From assembly GCF_001687305.1 (NCBI RefSeq), contig NZ_LZRK01000003.1, positions 186,001 to 250,000 on the forward strand: a stretch of DNA of 64,000 bases, written 5' to 3'. Source of the DNA: Actinomyces vulturis (GTDB taxonomy: Bacteria; Actinomycetota; Actinomycetes; Actinomycetales; Actinomycetaceae). The position numbers and the translations under genes were made by a program. The notes below the pieces were generated by a model that ran no database searches, was not told the DNA's origin, and saw nothing but the letters and a program-made list of their open reading frames with translations. The stretch's first letter is position 1; each line of letters starts with the position of its first letter. Below, piece after piece: positions 46,257-54,279 of the stretch.

Positions 46257-49200
46257 TACAGCCCCCTGCGTCGTGTTGAGCGGACGGGCAAGGCAATGAA
46301 GGCGTAGAGGGCCATCACTGCCCATCCTGCGTAGAGGAGCCATGTGGACCAGGTAGTTTCATACCAGACCTTGAGGTGGCCTTCGTGCGGGGGAACAAGG
46401 AATTCTTGTGACCATCCGTCATCGGCGCTCACGCTTGCCAAGGGTTCTCCGTTAAGGGTGGCCTTCCAGTGGATGGAGGCGCGCTGAGCGAGATGGAGTG
46501 TCCTGGTGGCACTGGCCTGCTCAATTGTCATGTCGACGACGCCGCTTGGCGAGGTATCAAGAACAACTGTTCCAGCGCCGTCAGTTCCGTTGGTTCGCAG
46601 TGAGGCGAAGGAGGCTGGGATTGTGCCTCCTACGCGCCAGGATTCGCCGCTGGCGGTGGTTGCGAGTTGTTCCATACCTGAGGTGGCAGCGATGGATGCT
46701 CGCACCTCAGCTTGCGTGGAGTGGTCTGCCCCGCTGACGAGAAGAACACCAATACCGTGGCTGGCGAGGTTGGCTGCTGCATCGTCATCCTGGACGGCTA
46801 GGAGAGTCGAGACGCTTTGAGAGAGATGACGATCGGATGGGTCTGTGGGATTCAAAGCCATCGTTCCTGCACCATCTTGATGGTCTGGGAGCCAAGAGTG
46901 GAGAGTATAGGCTGATATAGAAGGAAGAACATCGACGAGTTCTACTCCCTGGCCTCGCCATTGAGCAAAAGTAATCGAGGTGGAGTACGGGGTTAGTGCA
47001 AGGACCAAGGAGTGCTCAGGGGAATTTTGCATGTGTGCCGCGATTACGGGGATGGATTCGCTACCTGGCTGGAGTGCCCACCACGTGGGTGAAGGCGCAG
47101 AATCCGAAGGAGGCGAGGCCTCCGCGCGAGTCATTCCCCCCGTCAAGGATGGTGCAGCGTTCGATTCTTCAGTGTTCGAGGCATCGGGAACGGTGGAGAC
47201 GGACCACACCCAGCCTCCAGTCATCACCAGCGGAAGAAGTACTGCGCAGGCGGTGAGTGCATAGATAGGTAGGTGCCAGGTCTTAAGAGGTTTGTAATCA
47301 ACCCAGTCGCGAATGACGTCACTGGCCACGATTGCAGAGGTCAGGAGTCCGGCGTAGGCCAAAGAGAGGAGTGGAGCGGTCCAGGCCATGACGATTTCCG
47401 GCTGACCACTGATGAGATTGTGGCCAATGGCGACGGGGATGGTGGAAGCAAAGGCAGCGGTGAGCAGGGAGAGTAAAGCAAGACTCATGCCTTGGCGGGC
47501 ACGTGCTCCACGCATGCCACCGGCAAAGCCACCAGCAAGTGCCGCGATCCAGAAGAATCCGATGGCTAATGCTCCCACCGCCATCACCACCGCACGGATG
47601 GGGTACGAGGCACTGGTGAGGTCACCGTGAGCCACGGGGAGGAAAGCGAAGAGGTCTGTCAGGTGCGGAGGAGAGAAGGGCAGGGGCAGATCAGGTAATC
47701 CTGCAGCCTGAGCGAGGGCATATTTCCAGGTGTGAATTGAGGCGAGGGATTGCCCGTGAATGTCTCGCGAGACGGCCCATCCCACCGGCGCAATAACGAG
47801 CAGGGAAGGAATCAGGAGGACAAGGGCTTGTCCCAGCGAGTGGCGCCTCGTCGCTGTCAGCACAATCAGGAGGAGCACCAGTGGAACTGCGAGCATCGGT
47901 GCGATGGCCACCAGCACAGCAGCAAGGAGCGCTGTAGCCGCGAGCGCACTGACGGAGCCAGGGCCGCAGTGTTCCACACCCACTGCTGCACGAAGAGCGG
48001 CCGCTCGGCGGGCCTTCATCGTGTTGTCGATGTCCTCATCAGATTCGGTCGATGAGTTGATAGCGATGAGTTCATCGTCATCGCCCCAGTCCCATTCATC
48101 TAGGTCATCGTCATCGAGAAACTCTGGAGCTACCACCGCGTCAGTAGAGTCAGTAACGTTAGCGGACTCAATGACGTCAGTAGAGTCAGTAACGTCAGTG
48201 GACTCAGTAACGTCAGCGTGATGATCATCGGCAGCCTCGTCGTCAGCCTGCTGGTCCTGATCGCGGCTGTCCTGGTCACCACTGGCGTGGTCATGATTCT
48301 CCTGAGCGTGGTCCACGCCCACGAGACCGGAAAGGACAATATCTCGACGGTCTTTCGCTGTGGCTCGGGCGTATCCCACGATGAGCCATGGCAAAAGAAG
48401 ATGAATGATGAGAGCACTCAATCGTCCTTGGCCAAGGCTGAGGAGGAATGACGGGGCAGCAGCCCAGAAGAACGCTGCCGCAGAACGAAGGGAGACTCGA
48501 CGCGAAAGGGTTCCCGCAGCAACCCAGCCGCCCCAGCCTGCCAGAGGGATTGCAATGATGAGAAGTGTCTGAACAGCATCGTCAACACTGATGCCAAGAG
48601 GCGCCAATACGGTGGTGACAAGCGCAGTCAACGTTAGCAGCGGTGTGATAACGGAGGGGTAGCCGTTGCCACTCATGATCCAGGACTGCTGGGCTTGGGC
48701 CCAGGCCTGCTGCACGCCCATTGTCATACGAACAAGTGCTCCCCCACCAACGGTTGAGGCGGTAATGAGGTCAGCCGTAGCCCAAAAACCGGCAATCGAC
48801 AAAATGATGAGAACCACAGCGACAGTTAGACGACGCTGCTGAGCTTGCACTTTGAGTTCGCTCAATTCAAGTTCGCTAGGTGCAGTTGCGCGGGCATGGG
48901 ATTCGCGGCGTTGGCGACGCCTATCCGCCCGGGCCGCACGAATTTCAGCCGAGTTCATGTACAACTGGCTGAGCACACGGCGGGAGATTGCGGCGTTAGC
49001 ACGAATACGGCCTCTGCCACGGGCAACTATCCCAGGGCGTATCACTGCCTGGTAAGCGCTAGTCAATTCTGCTCGCGCCAACTGAAGATCCCCGGCGGTC
49101 AGGCGCCATGCGCCGCGCAGCAGTGCACCGAGGAAAACGATGAGGGGGATGAGGGGCATCTGCCAGGTGGGGGCGCCGATCATCCAGTTCCGGAGTTGGC

Positions 49201-50056
49201 TGGTACGGCGGTCTGCGAAGGACGCGTCAACGTCCGCTACGGCGTATTCGTGGATGGGTTGCTGTGTTTCGCTGGTGACAAGGTCGTCTCCGCGGGGGCG
49301 TAGATTCAGCATGGATGCGCGGCGGTGGCGGATTTTGGCGCGGGGCACCACAATGACGCGATGACCGGCCATGCGGATGACACGACAGAGTTCAAGGCCG
49401 TCACCGTAAGGGCCAAAATCGGGGTTAAAGCCACCGATACTGTCAAAAACTTCGCGGTTAATCAGTGAGCCTGCGCTACCGACGGCGATCACGTCACTTC
49501 GGTGGTCGTACTGGCCTTGGTCAATTTCCCCAGGAACGATGGAATTCGCGCGCCGTGCTGCCGGAGTGACCCGGATTCCTACGTCAAGCACTACGTCAGG
49601 ATCGTAGAAATCAATCTGTTTGGGCCCTGCGACTGCTACGGACGGGGAGGTGATAACTTCGTCGAGAAGAGCAGCCAGGCAAGAAGGCTCCGGAGCAGAA
49701 TCATCGTGGAGGAGCCACAGCCAACGAGAGGATGAGTGGCCAGCATTTTTCGGTTCGCTAGGGCCATAGTTCGGGCAGGTATGAAGGGCATAACCCACTG
49801 CTTGTCCAAAGTTTCCTGCCGATGGTGCTCGAATAATTTTGACGTCACTGACGTCGTCGAGCCCGGAGAGTTCAACAGCAGTTTCAACGGGTTCGCCGCT
49901 CCCCAAACCGTTACCTCGCGAGGCTACGTCAACGATGAGTGTAAAGGCAGGGGGAAGGGTCTGTTGTGTGAGGGCGTGAAGGGTGTCCGGCAGGTACGGG
50001 GTTGTTCCTGCAGTAACGACAATAGCGAGGACGTGTGAAGCGCTCGGGCTAGTCAT
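46256..50056 (-). CDS. Large GT2-family membrane glycosyltransferase
   Basis: A 1266-residue protein. The N-terminal GT2 (GT-A) domain, residues 1-280, has IVVTAGTTPYLPDTL, the donor-binding DDS in WLWLLHDDSAPEPS and the acceptor loop GGFNPDFGPYGDGLELC. A basic stretch follows, then at least ten membrane segments, and a C-terminal beta-rich domain of about 280 residues before a last membrane segment. Between membrane segments lies an acidic low-complexity insert of about 110 residues, part of it encoded by a 36-base tandem repeat (48141-48212). ATG at 50056 has GAGGAGGG upstream. It lies 11 bases after whiB2 and overlaps DUF5719, so all three are probably one operon. The product is unknown; galactan- or mannan-type polymers are plausible. 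Confidence 0.85.
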   Translation of the reverse strand: MTSPSASHVLAIVVTAGTTPYLPDTLHALTQQTLPPAFTLIVDVASRGNGLGSGEPVETAVELSGLDDVSDVKIIRAPSAGNFGQAVGYALHTCPNYGPSEPKNAGHSSSRWLWLLHDDSAPEPSCLAALLDEVITSPSVAVAGPKQIDFYDPDVVLDVGIRVTPAARRANSIVPGEIDQGQYDHRSDVIAVGSAGSLINREVFDSIGGFNPDFGPYGDGLELCRVIRMAGHRVIVVPRAKIRHRRASMLNLRPRGDDLVTSETQQPIHEYAVADVDASFADRRTSQLRNWMIGAPTWQMPLIPLIVFLGALLRGAWRLTAGDLQLARAELTSAYQAVIRPGIVARGRGRIRANAAISRRVLSQLYMNSAEIRAARADRRRQRRESHARATAPSELELSELKVQAQQRRLTVAVVLIILSIAGFWATADLITASTVGGGALVRMTMGVQQAWAQAQQSWIMSGNGYPSVITPLLTLTALVTTVLAPLGISVDDAVQTLLIIAIPLAGWGGWVAAGTLSRRVSLRSAAAFFWAAAPSFLLSLGQGRLSALIIHLLLPWLIVGYARATAKDRRDIVLSGLVGVDHAQENHDHASGDQDSRDQDQQADDEAADDHHADVTESTDVTDSTDVIESANVTDSTDAVVAPEFLDDDDLDEWDWGDDDELIAINSSTESDEDIDNTMKARRAAALRAAVGVEHCGPGSVSALAATALLAAVLVAIAPMLAVPLVLLLIVLTATRRHSLGQALVLLIPSLLVIAPVGWAVSRDIHGQSLASIHTWKYALAQAAGLPDLPLPFSPPHLTDLFAFLPVAHGDLTSASYPIRAVVMAVGALAIGFFWIAALAGGFAGGMRGARARQGMSLALLSLLTAAFASTIPVAIGHNLISGQPEIVMAWTAPLLSLAYAGLLTSAIVASDVIRDWVDYKPLKTWHLPIYALTACAVLLPLVMTGGWVWSVSTVPDASNTEESNAAPSLTGGMTRAEASPPSDSAPSPTWWALQPGSESIPVIAAHMQNSPEHSLVLALTPYSTSITFAQWRGQGVELVDVLPSISAYTLHSWLPDHQDGAGTMALNPTDPSDRHLSQSVSTLLAVQDDDAAANLASHGIGVLLVSGADHSTQAEVRASIAATSGMEQLATTASGESWRVGGTIPASFASLRTNGTDGAGTVVLDTSPSGVVDMTIEQASATRTLHLAQRASIHWKATLNGEPLASVSADDGWSQEFLVPPHEGHLKVWYETTWSTWLLYAGWAVMALYAFIALPVRSTRRRGL
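48141..48212 (-). repeat. 36-bp tandem repeat in the acidic insert of the GT2 gene
   Basis: Two near-identical 36-base units (48141-48176 and 48177-48212, differing at only a few bases), followed by the beginning of a third. Each unit encodes 12 residues of a Thr/Asp/Val/Ser pattern. Unit length is a multiple of three, so copy number changes would keep the frame. Confidence 0.8.
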
Positions 50057-50067
50057 GCCCTCCTCAC

Positions 50068-50388
50068 TTACACAGCGCGACGCTTGAGTTTGCGGCGCTC
50101 TCGCTCTGACAAGCCACCCCAAATACCGAAGCGTTCATCATGTGCGAGTGCGTATTCGAGGCATTCTTCGCGCACTTCACATGTTGCACATACGCGCTTT
50201 GCCTCGCGAGTTGAGCCGCCTTTTTCGGGGAAGAACGCTTCAGGATCGGTCTGTGCACACAAGGCGCGTTCTTGCCACGCGAGAGGACCGTCATCTAGGT
50301 CATCATGACCGAAGAGAAGAAGGATTGCCTGTTCTTCATCTGCGGTGTGGGACTGCATAAGCGGTCCGTCGCCGAGGATGTTCCACAC
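50068..50388 (-). CDS. whiB2: WhiB2-type (WhmD-like) iron-sulfur regulator
   Basis: Transcription regulator of the Wbl family; WhiB2/WhmD controls septation and division in mycobacteria. Four cluster-binding cysteines are visible: C44, C67, C70 and C76, followed by the GIWGG turn at residues 88-92 and the basic C-terminus RERRKLKRRAV that contacts DNA. Length is 106 residues. The start is GTG at 50388 with GGAGGG eight bases upstream. A clear promoter lies upstream (50426-50454). The following gene begins 11 bases downstream, so a regulator and a glycan-building membrane protein share a transcript. Confidence 0.95.
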   Translation of the reverse strand: MWNILGDGPLMQSHTADEEQAILLLFGHDDLDDGPLAWQERALCAQTDPEAFFPEKGGSTREAKRVCATCEVREECLEYALAHDERFGIWGGLSERERRKLKRRAV

Positions 50389-50425
50389 GGTAGTTCCCTC
50401 CGGTTGGGTGTGAATGACTGATCAA

Positions 50426-50454
50426 ATTACACGCGTGTCATCTTCACTAGTCAA
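50426..50454 (-). promoter_or_regulatory. whiB2 promoter with palindrome over the -10 box
   Basis: On the minus strand TTGACT (50454-50449) and TGTAAT (50431-50426) are separated by exactly 17 bases, a near-consensus housekeeping promoter. A perfect 10-base palindrome ACACGCGTGT (50429-50438) covers the end of the spacer and half of the -10 box. Its extended form TGACACGCGTGTAA contains GACAC, the core of the WhiA recognition motif known from Streptomyces and Corynebacterium. Predicted transcription starts about 30 bases before the GTG start codon. Confidence 0.7.
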
Positions 50455-50676
50455 GTGGTACGTGATAGTGGAGCCCCGACAAGAACACTGGCGTCACTTA
50501 TAAATAACAAGCGAGAGGTGAGATATATCCATAACTGCCCCCATTTTCATTCAACTAAACACTTGCCAGGCGACCAACAAAGTTCACATCCCGTCTCTTT
50601 TCCTAGCCCCCTCATACCCCCGGAGGTAAATAATTCCAACAATTCCGAGCAACACCCCATCTGCAACAATAGGCTC

Positions 50677-51669
50677 ATGGAGTTCTCACAGGCAGCCAAT
50701 AACACCCCCACCACATCTCAACCCTCACTTGAGGGAGGCGCTCCAAAAACCCTCAACGAGATGTTGGTCACACTTAATGATGGGCCTCGCAATGCCCTGG
50801 TGTACTACTCCCCCACTGAACGTATCGAACTGTCCACTCACGTCACTCGCATGTGGATGGCCAAAGTCTGTGGGCTTCTTAGCACTGAAGCATCTCCATC
50901 CTCACAAGTCCGTTTATCTCTTCCATGGCACTGGCGCACTGTCATGTGGGCAAGCGGTGCCCTTCTAGCTGGGCACTATGTCTCATTCACGACTCCTACC
51001 GAAAATATCCACGATGATGCTATTGCCTCACACGTATCTGCCGCTTCTACGTCCTCACAGACAGTAACGAACGACGTCTCCCCCTATGTTCCAGAATCCC
51101 TCATCTCCTCACTACTCACCCAGGCCTTTTCACAAGCAGACTACACCGATAGTTCTGATCACCCCCTTAAGGAGTTTTGGGGTGACACAGTCAGCGTGGC
51201 CTGCAACGAAACTGCACTAGATGACAACGCCGATACACAAATCCTGACGCCACTGTCATCCCTCGCATTGTCCTGGCCAGGAGAACTGCCACCCCTTGTG
51301 ATTGACGGGGCAGCAGACCTGATGACCTACCCTGACACGCTCCAGCCCGCCCCTGTTTCTGCTAACACCTGCGCCTACTCAATTCATCGCTCTCTTCTTG
51401 ATTCGACCTTCCCCACGCCCCCACATGGTCCGATGGTGACGATGACTCAACAGCAGGTGGCATACCTTGTCCATGCGGCCGCTCAAAAACTAAATACGTA
51501 CGCTTCCTCTCCTCTTTCTCCAATCCTCCTTGATGGCCGAACTCTCAGCAGCGCCAGCGGAATACTGATGACCTGGGCAGCCTGGTCATGTGGGCGCGGC
51601 GTGGTGATCTTGAGTCCCGATTGCGACGAGCACACAGCGCAAGCAGCAATCAGACAAGAAGGATGCTGA
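50677..51669 (+). CDS. TIGR03089-like protein (AMP-binding-enzyme-like fragment)
   Basis: A 331-residue protein resembling the actinobacterial TIGR03089 family, which shares distant similarity with the N-terminal part of AMP-forming synthetases but lacks their adenylation motifs (no TSGTTGxPK-like loop). VRLSLPWHWRTVMWASGALLAGHYVSF near residues 92-118 resembles the acyl-adenylate fold's second strand-helix. A Pro/Ser/Thr-rich region lies near 140-160. The frame is open upstream to 50455, but the ATG at 50677 is chosen because the earlier part is unlike any protein and overlaps the whiB2 promoter. Family assignment is moderate; function unknown. Confidence 0.65.
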   Translation: MEFSQAANNTPTTSQPSLEGGAPKTLNEMLVTLNDGPRNALVYYSPTERIELSTHVTRMWMAKVCGLLSTEASPSSQVRLSLPWHWRTVMWASGALLAGHYVSFTTPTENIHDDAIASHVSAASTSSQTVTNDVSPYVPESLISSLLTQAFSQADYTDSSDHPLKEFWGDTVSVACNETALDDNADTQILTPLSSLALSWPGELPPLVIDGAADLMTYPDTLQPAPVSANTCAYSIHRSLLDSTFPTPPHGPMVTMTQQQVAYLVHAAAQKLNTYASSPLSPILLDGRTLSSASGILMTWAAWSCGRGVVILSPDCDEHTAQAAIRQEGC

Positions 51670-51821
51670 TATAGCAAGGATGGCGTTCACAGAAACCTGC
51701 ATGCACTAACAGGCTCTTGATGCACGGGCGGCCGCTTTGCCATTCGTTAGGTCGCCAGCAGGCAAAACCTCACACGATTGTCAGCACTCTGTCACAGCAA
51801 ACAACGAAAGGCGTGAAAGAT

Positions 51822-53069
51822 TTATGGACACTCAGCCTGAACCAGTACGCCTTCGCCTTCAACGCTGAGCGCACGCTCGAAAGCAGGGATAAAAACTGCC
51901 TGCCCCACAGTCAGTTCCTCACTTCCGCCGATAGTACCTAAGCGCAGTGATCCCTCCACGACAATGCCGATGCGTGGGCCGTGCCCCATCACCTGGACGC
52001 GGCCGTCACCGCGGCGAACTGTAGTAACCAGGACATCAAAGTCGTCCACGGGAGCGTAGTAGGCGCGGGTGACGCTAGAAATGTATTCAGGCGCAGGACG
52101 AACCGGTGGGGCCGCTACGTAATCAACGCAAGCAAGCATCTCATCGACGTCGACATGCTTGGTGGTTAAGCCTGCGCGCAACACATTGTCTGAAGACGCC
52201 ATGACCTCAATACCCAAACCGGAAATGTAGGCATGGACAGCACCAGCGGGGACGAAAAGTGCTTCGCCAGGCTGAAGAGTCACAGGATTAAGCAAAAGTG
52301 ATGCGGCCACACCAGGATCGCCGGGAAAGGCCTCATTCATGGCAACCACATTGGCATCCACACGAGGCGAGGGGCTCAAACCAGCCTGTTGACGTACACG
52401 AACCGCGTTAACAAGTTCCTCAATCTGTCCCGGAGATGGCTTAGTTTCATCACTGACTACCTCAGTGAAAACCTGACGAATACCGAAGCGAGTAGGGTTA
52501 CGACGCAGAGTCTTGCGCATCGATTCAGCCACTTCGCAATCCAGGCCTGCAAGGACCTCACCGGCGCGGCGAGGTGCCCGGAATCCTGCCACAGCTTCAT
52601 AGTGAGTCAGCGCCAATACCATTTCAGGTTTGTGATTAGCGTCCTTGTACGAACGTTCCGGAGCGAGTCGATCAATACCCGCATCATCCTCAGCCTTGAA
52701 CATTTGCGCAGCACGAGCCGAGTCAGGATGAACCTGCAAACTTAAAGGCCGACCAGGAGTGATGACTTTCAAGAGGAACGGGAGTTTCTCACCGAAACGC
52801 TCGACCACGTCGCTACCCAACTGGCCCACCGGATCGTCCCCGATGATTGACGCGAGGTGCGACTCAGCCTCAGAAGAGAAAGTCTCCTCCAGCTCGCAGA
52901 AAATGCGATGCTCACATCCCTGAGGAACCACCATGGTGGGGCCTGCTGGGTGAGCACCGAACCAGAGTTCTGCCCATGGCTTGTCATCGGCGGGCACACC
53001 CAGGAAAGACGGCATGACTGTCGGGGAGCCCCAGTCATAACGCTGAAGAGCACCAGTTAAGCGGAGCAT
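51822..53069 (-). CDS. manA: Mannose-6-phosphate isomerase, class I
   Basis: Zinc-dependent isomerase that interconverts fructose 6-phosphate and mannose 6-phosphate, feeding GDP-mannose or mannan synthesis. The zinc-site motif LQVHPD lies near residues 114-119, NHKPEMVLAL near 143-152, and FVPAGAVHAY near 270-279, followed by GIEVMASSDNVLRAGLT near 283-299, typical of class I. Length is 415 residues. Start ATG at 53069 begins MLRLTGALQRYDWGS, as in the family. It is divergent from rmlA. In M. tuberculosis, as I recall, manA also lies close to manB, DUF3499 and whiB2. Confidence 0.96.
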   Translation of the reverse strand: MLRLTGALQRYDWGSPTVMPSFLGVPADDKPWAELWFGAHPAGPTMVVPQGCEHRIFCELEETFSSEAESHLASIIGDDPVGQLGSDVVERFGEKLPFLLKVITPGRPLSLQVHPDSARAAQMFKAEDDAGIDRLAPERSYKDANHKPEMVLALTHYEAVAGFRAPRRAGEVLAGLDCEVAESMRKTLRRNPTRFGIRQVFTEVVSDETKPSPGQIEELVNAVRVRQQAGLSPSPRVDANVVAMNEAFPGDPGVAASLLLNPVTLQPGEALFVPAGAVHAYISGLGIEVMASSDNVLRAGLTTKHVDVDEMLACVDYVAAPPVRPAPEYISSVTRAYYAPVDDFDVLVTTVRRGDGRVQVMGHGPRIGIVVEGSLRLGTIGGSEELTVGQAVFIPAFERALSVEGEGVLVQAECP

Positions 53070-53234
53070 AGAAGCCTCAATTACTCAATACACGGGCGGG
53101 GAGACCACAATGGCTAGGCACTACGCTACCGCCAAGCACATCAGAAAACTCTCCACGCCTCACAAAGGAGTACACATCACAGCCACAACAGCCAAATAGG
53201 TGCATGAAAAGCAATAATGGGTAAAACTAGTTCT

Positions 53235-54104
53235 ATGCGTGGAATTATCCTAGCCGGCGGCTCCGGCACCCGACTTAACCCCATTACCCTTGGCACCTCC
53301 AAGCAGTTGGTTCCCGTCTATGACAAGCCAATGATTTACTACCCCTTAAGCACTCTTATGCTTGCGGGCATTCAGGACGTGCTTGTCATTACCACGCCTC
53401 ATGACGCTCCTTCATTCCATCGCCTCCTAGGCGATGGATCCCAGTTGGGCGTAAATCTGTCTTATGCCGTCCAGGAAGTCCCCAACGGTCTCGCCCAGGC
53501 TTTTGTCCTCGGCGCCGATTTCATCGGCGATGACAGTGCCGCCTTGGTTCTGGGTGACAACATCTTCTACGGCCCCGGTATGGGTACCCGTCTGCGCCGC
53601 CACACTACGCCCACCGGCGGTGTGGTTTACGCCTACCAGGTCGCTGATCCCACCGCTTATGGTGTGGTGGAATTCAATGAAGACTTCCAGGCCATCTCCA
53701 TTGAAGAAAAGCCTGCTCACCCCAAGAGCAACTATGCTGTTCCCGGCCTGTACTTCTATGACAATGACGTTGTTGAAATCGCTAAGAATCTCAAGCCTTC
53801 CGCACGCGGCGAATACGAAATCACTGATGTCAACCGCACCTACCTCGAAGCCGGCCGCCTCAACGTTGAAGTACTCCCCCGCGGTACTGCATGGCTCGAC
53901 ACTGGAACATTCGATTCACTGGCAGATGCCACCAGTTTCATCCGCACTGTCGAAGCTCGCCAAGGCCTGAAGATTGGTGCTCCTGAAGAAGTAGCATGGC
54001 GTATGGGCTTCATTGACGATGAAGGCCTGCGCCAGCGCGCTGAGCCACTAGTAAAGTCCGGTTACGGCGCATACCTGCTTGGTTTGCTTTCCCAAGATCA
54101 CTAA
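53235..54104 (+). CDS. rfbA: Glucose-1-phosphate thymidylyltransferase RmlA
   Basis: Makes dTDP-glucose, first step to dTDP-rhamnose. Starts [18 protein letters not shown], the nucleotide-binding loop; further family motifs are [27 protein letters not shown] and the catalytic-site [20 protein letters not shown]. Length from ATG at 53235 is 289 residues, the normal size; an ATG six codons earlier keeps the frame and cannot be excluded. The rest of the rmlBCD pathway is not in this window. The gene adjoins proteins resembling rhamnan synthesis protein F, so rhamnose in the exported glycan is plausible. It ends at an exceptional hairpin (54151-54213). Confidence 0.95.
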   Translation: MRGIILAGGSGTRLNPITLGTSKQLVPVYDKPMIYYPLSTLMLAGIQDVLVITTPHDAPSFHRLLGDGSQLGVNLSYAVQEVPNGLAQAFVLGADFIGDDSAALVLGDNIFYGPGMGTRLRRHTTPTGGVVYAYQVADPTAYGVVEFNEDFQAISIEEKPAHPKSNYAVPGLYFYDNDVVEIAKNLKPSARGEYEITDVNRTYLEAGRLNVEVLPRGTAWLDTGTFDSLADATSFIRTVEARQGLKIGAPEEVAWRMGFIDDEGLRQRAEPLVKSGYGAYLLGLLSQDH

Positions 54105-54150
54105 AAGTTGTGCCGCTGCCACAGAACTGAATAACGATAGTTATCCGCCT

Positions 54151-54213
54151 ACACAACGTGAAATCGGGTGGGACAAAGGCTCGATCTTTGTCCCACCCGA
54201 TTTCACGTTGTGT
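54151..54213. terminator. 28-bp perfect inverted repeat between convergent rmlA and DUF2142 gene
   Basis: Arms 54151-54178 and 54186-54213 are perfectly complementary over 28 bases around a 7-base loop. This is much longer than a normal terminator stem. It sits between the end of rmlA (stop at 54104) and the end of the DUF2142 gene (54280), so it probably terminates both, though neither tail is T-rich. Confidence 0.75.
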
Positions 54214-54279
54214 TCACATGATGACATCGAAACATTCATCAAATTCGCCAACACGGCCATCACACACTCATAGCGCAGA

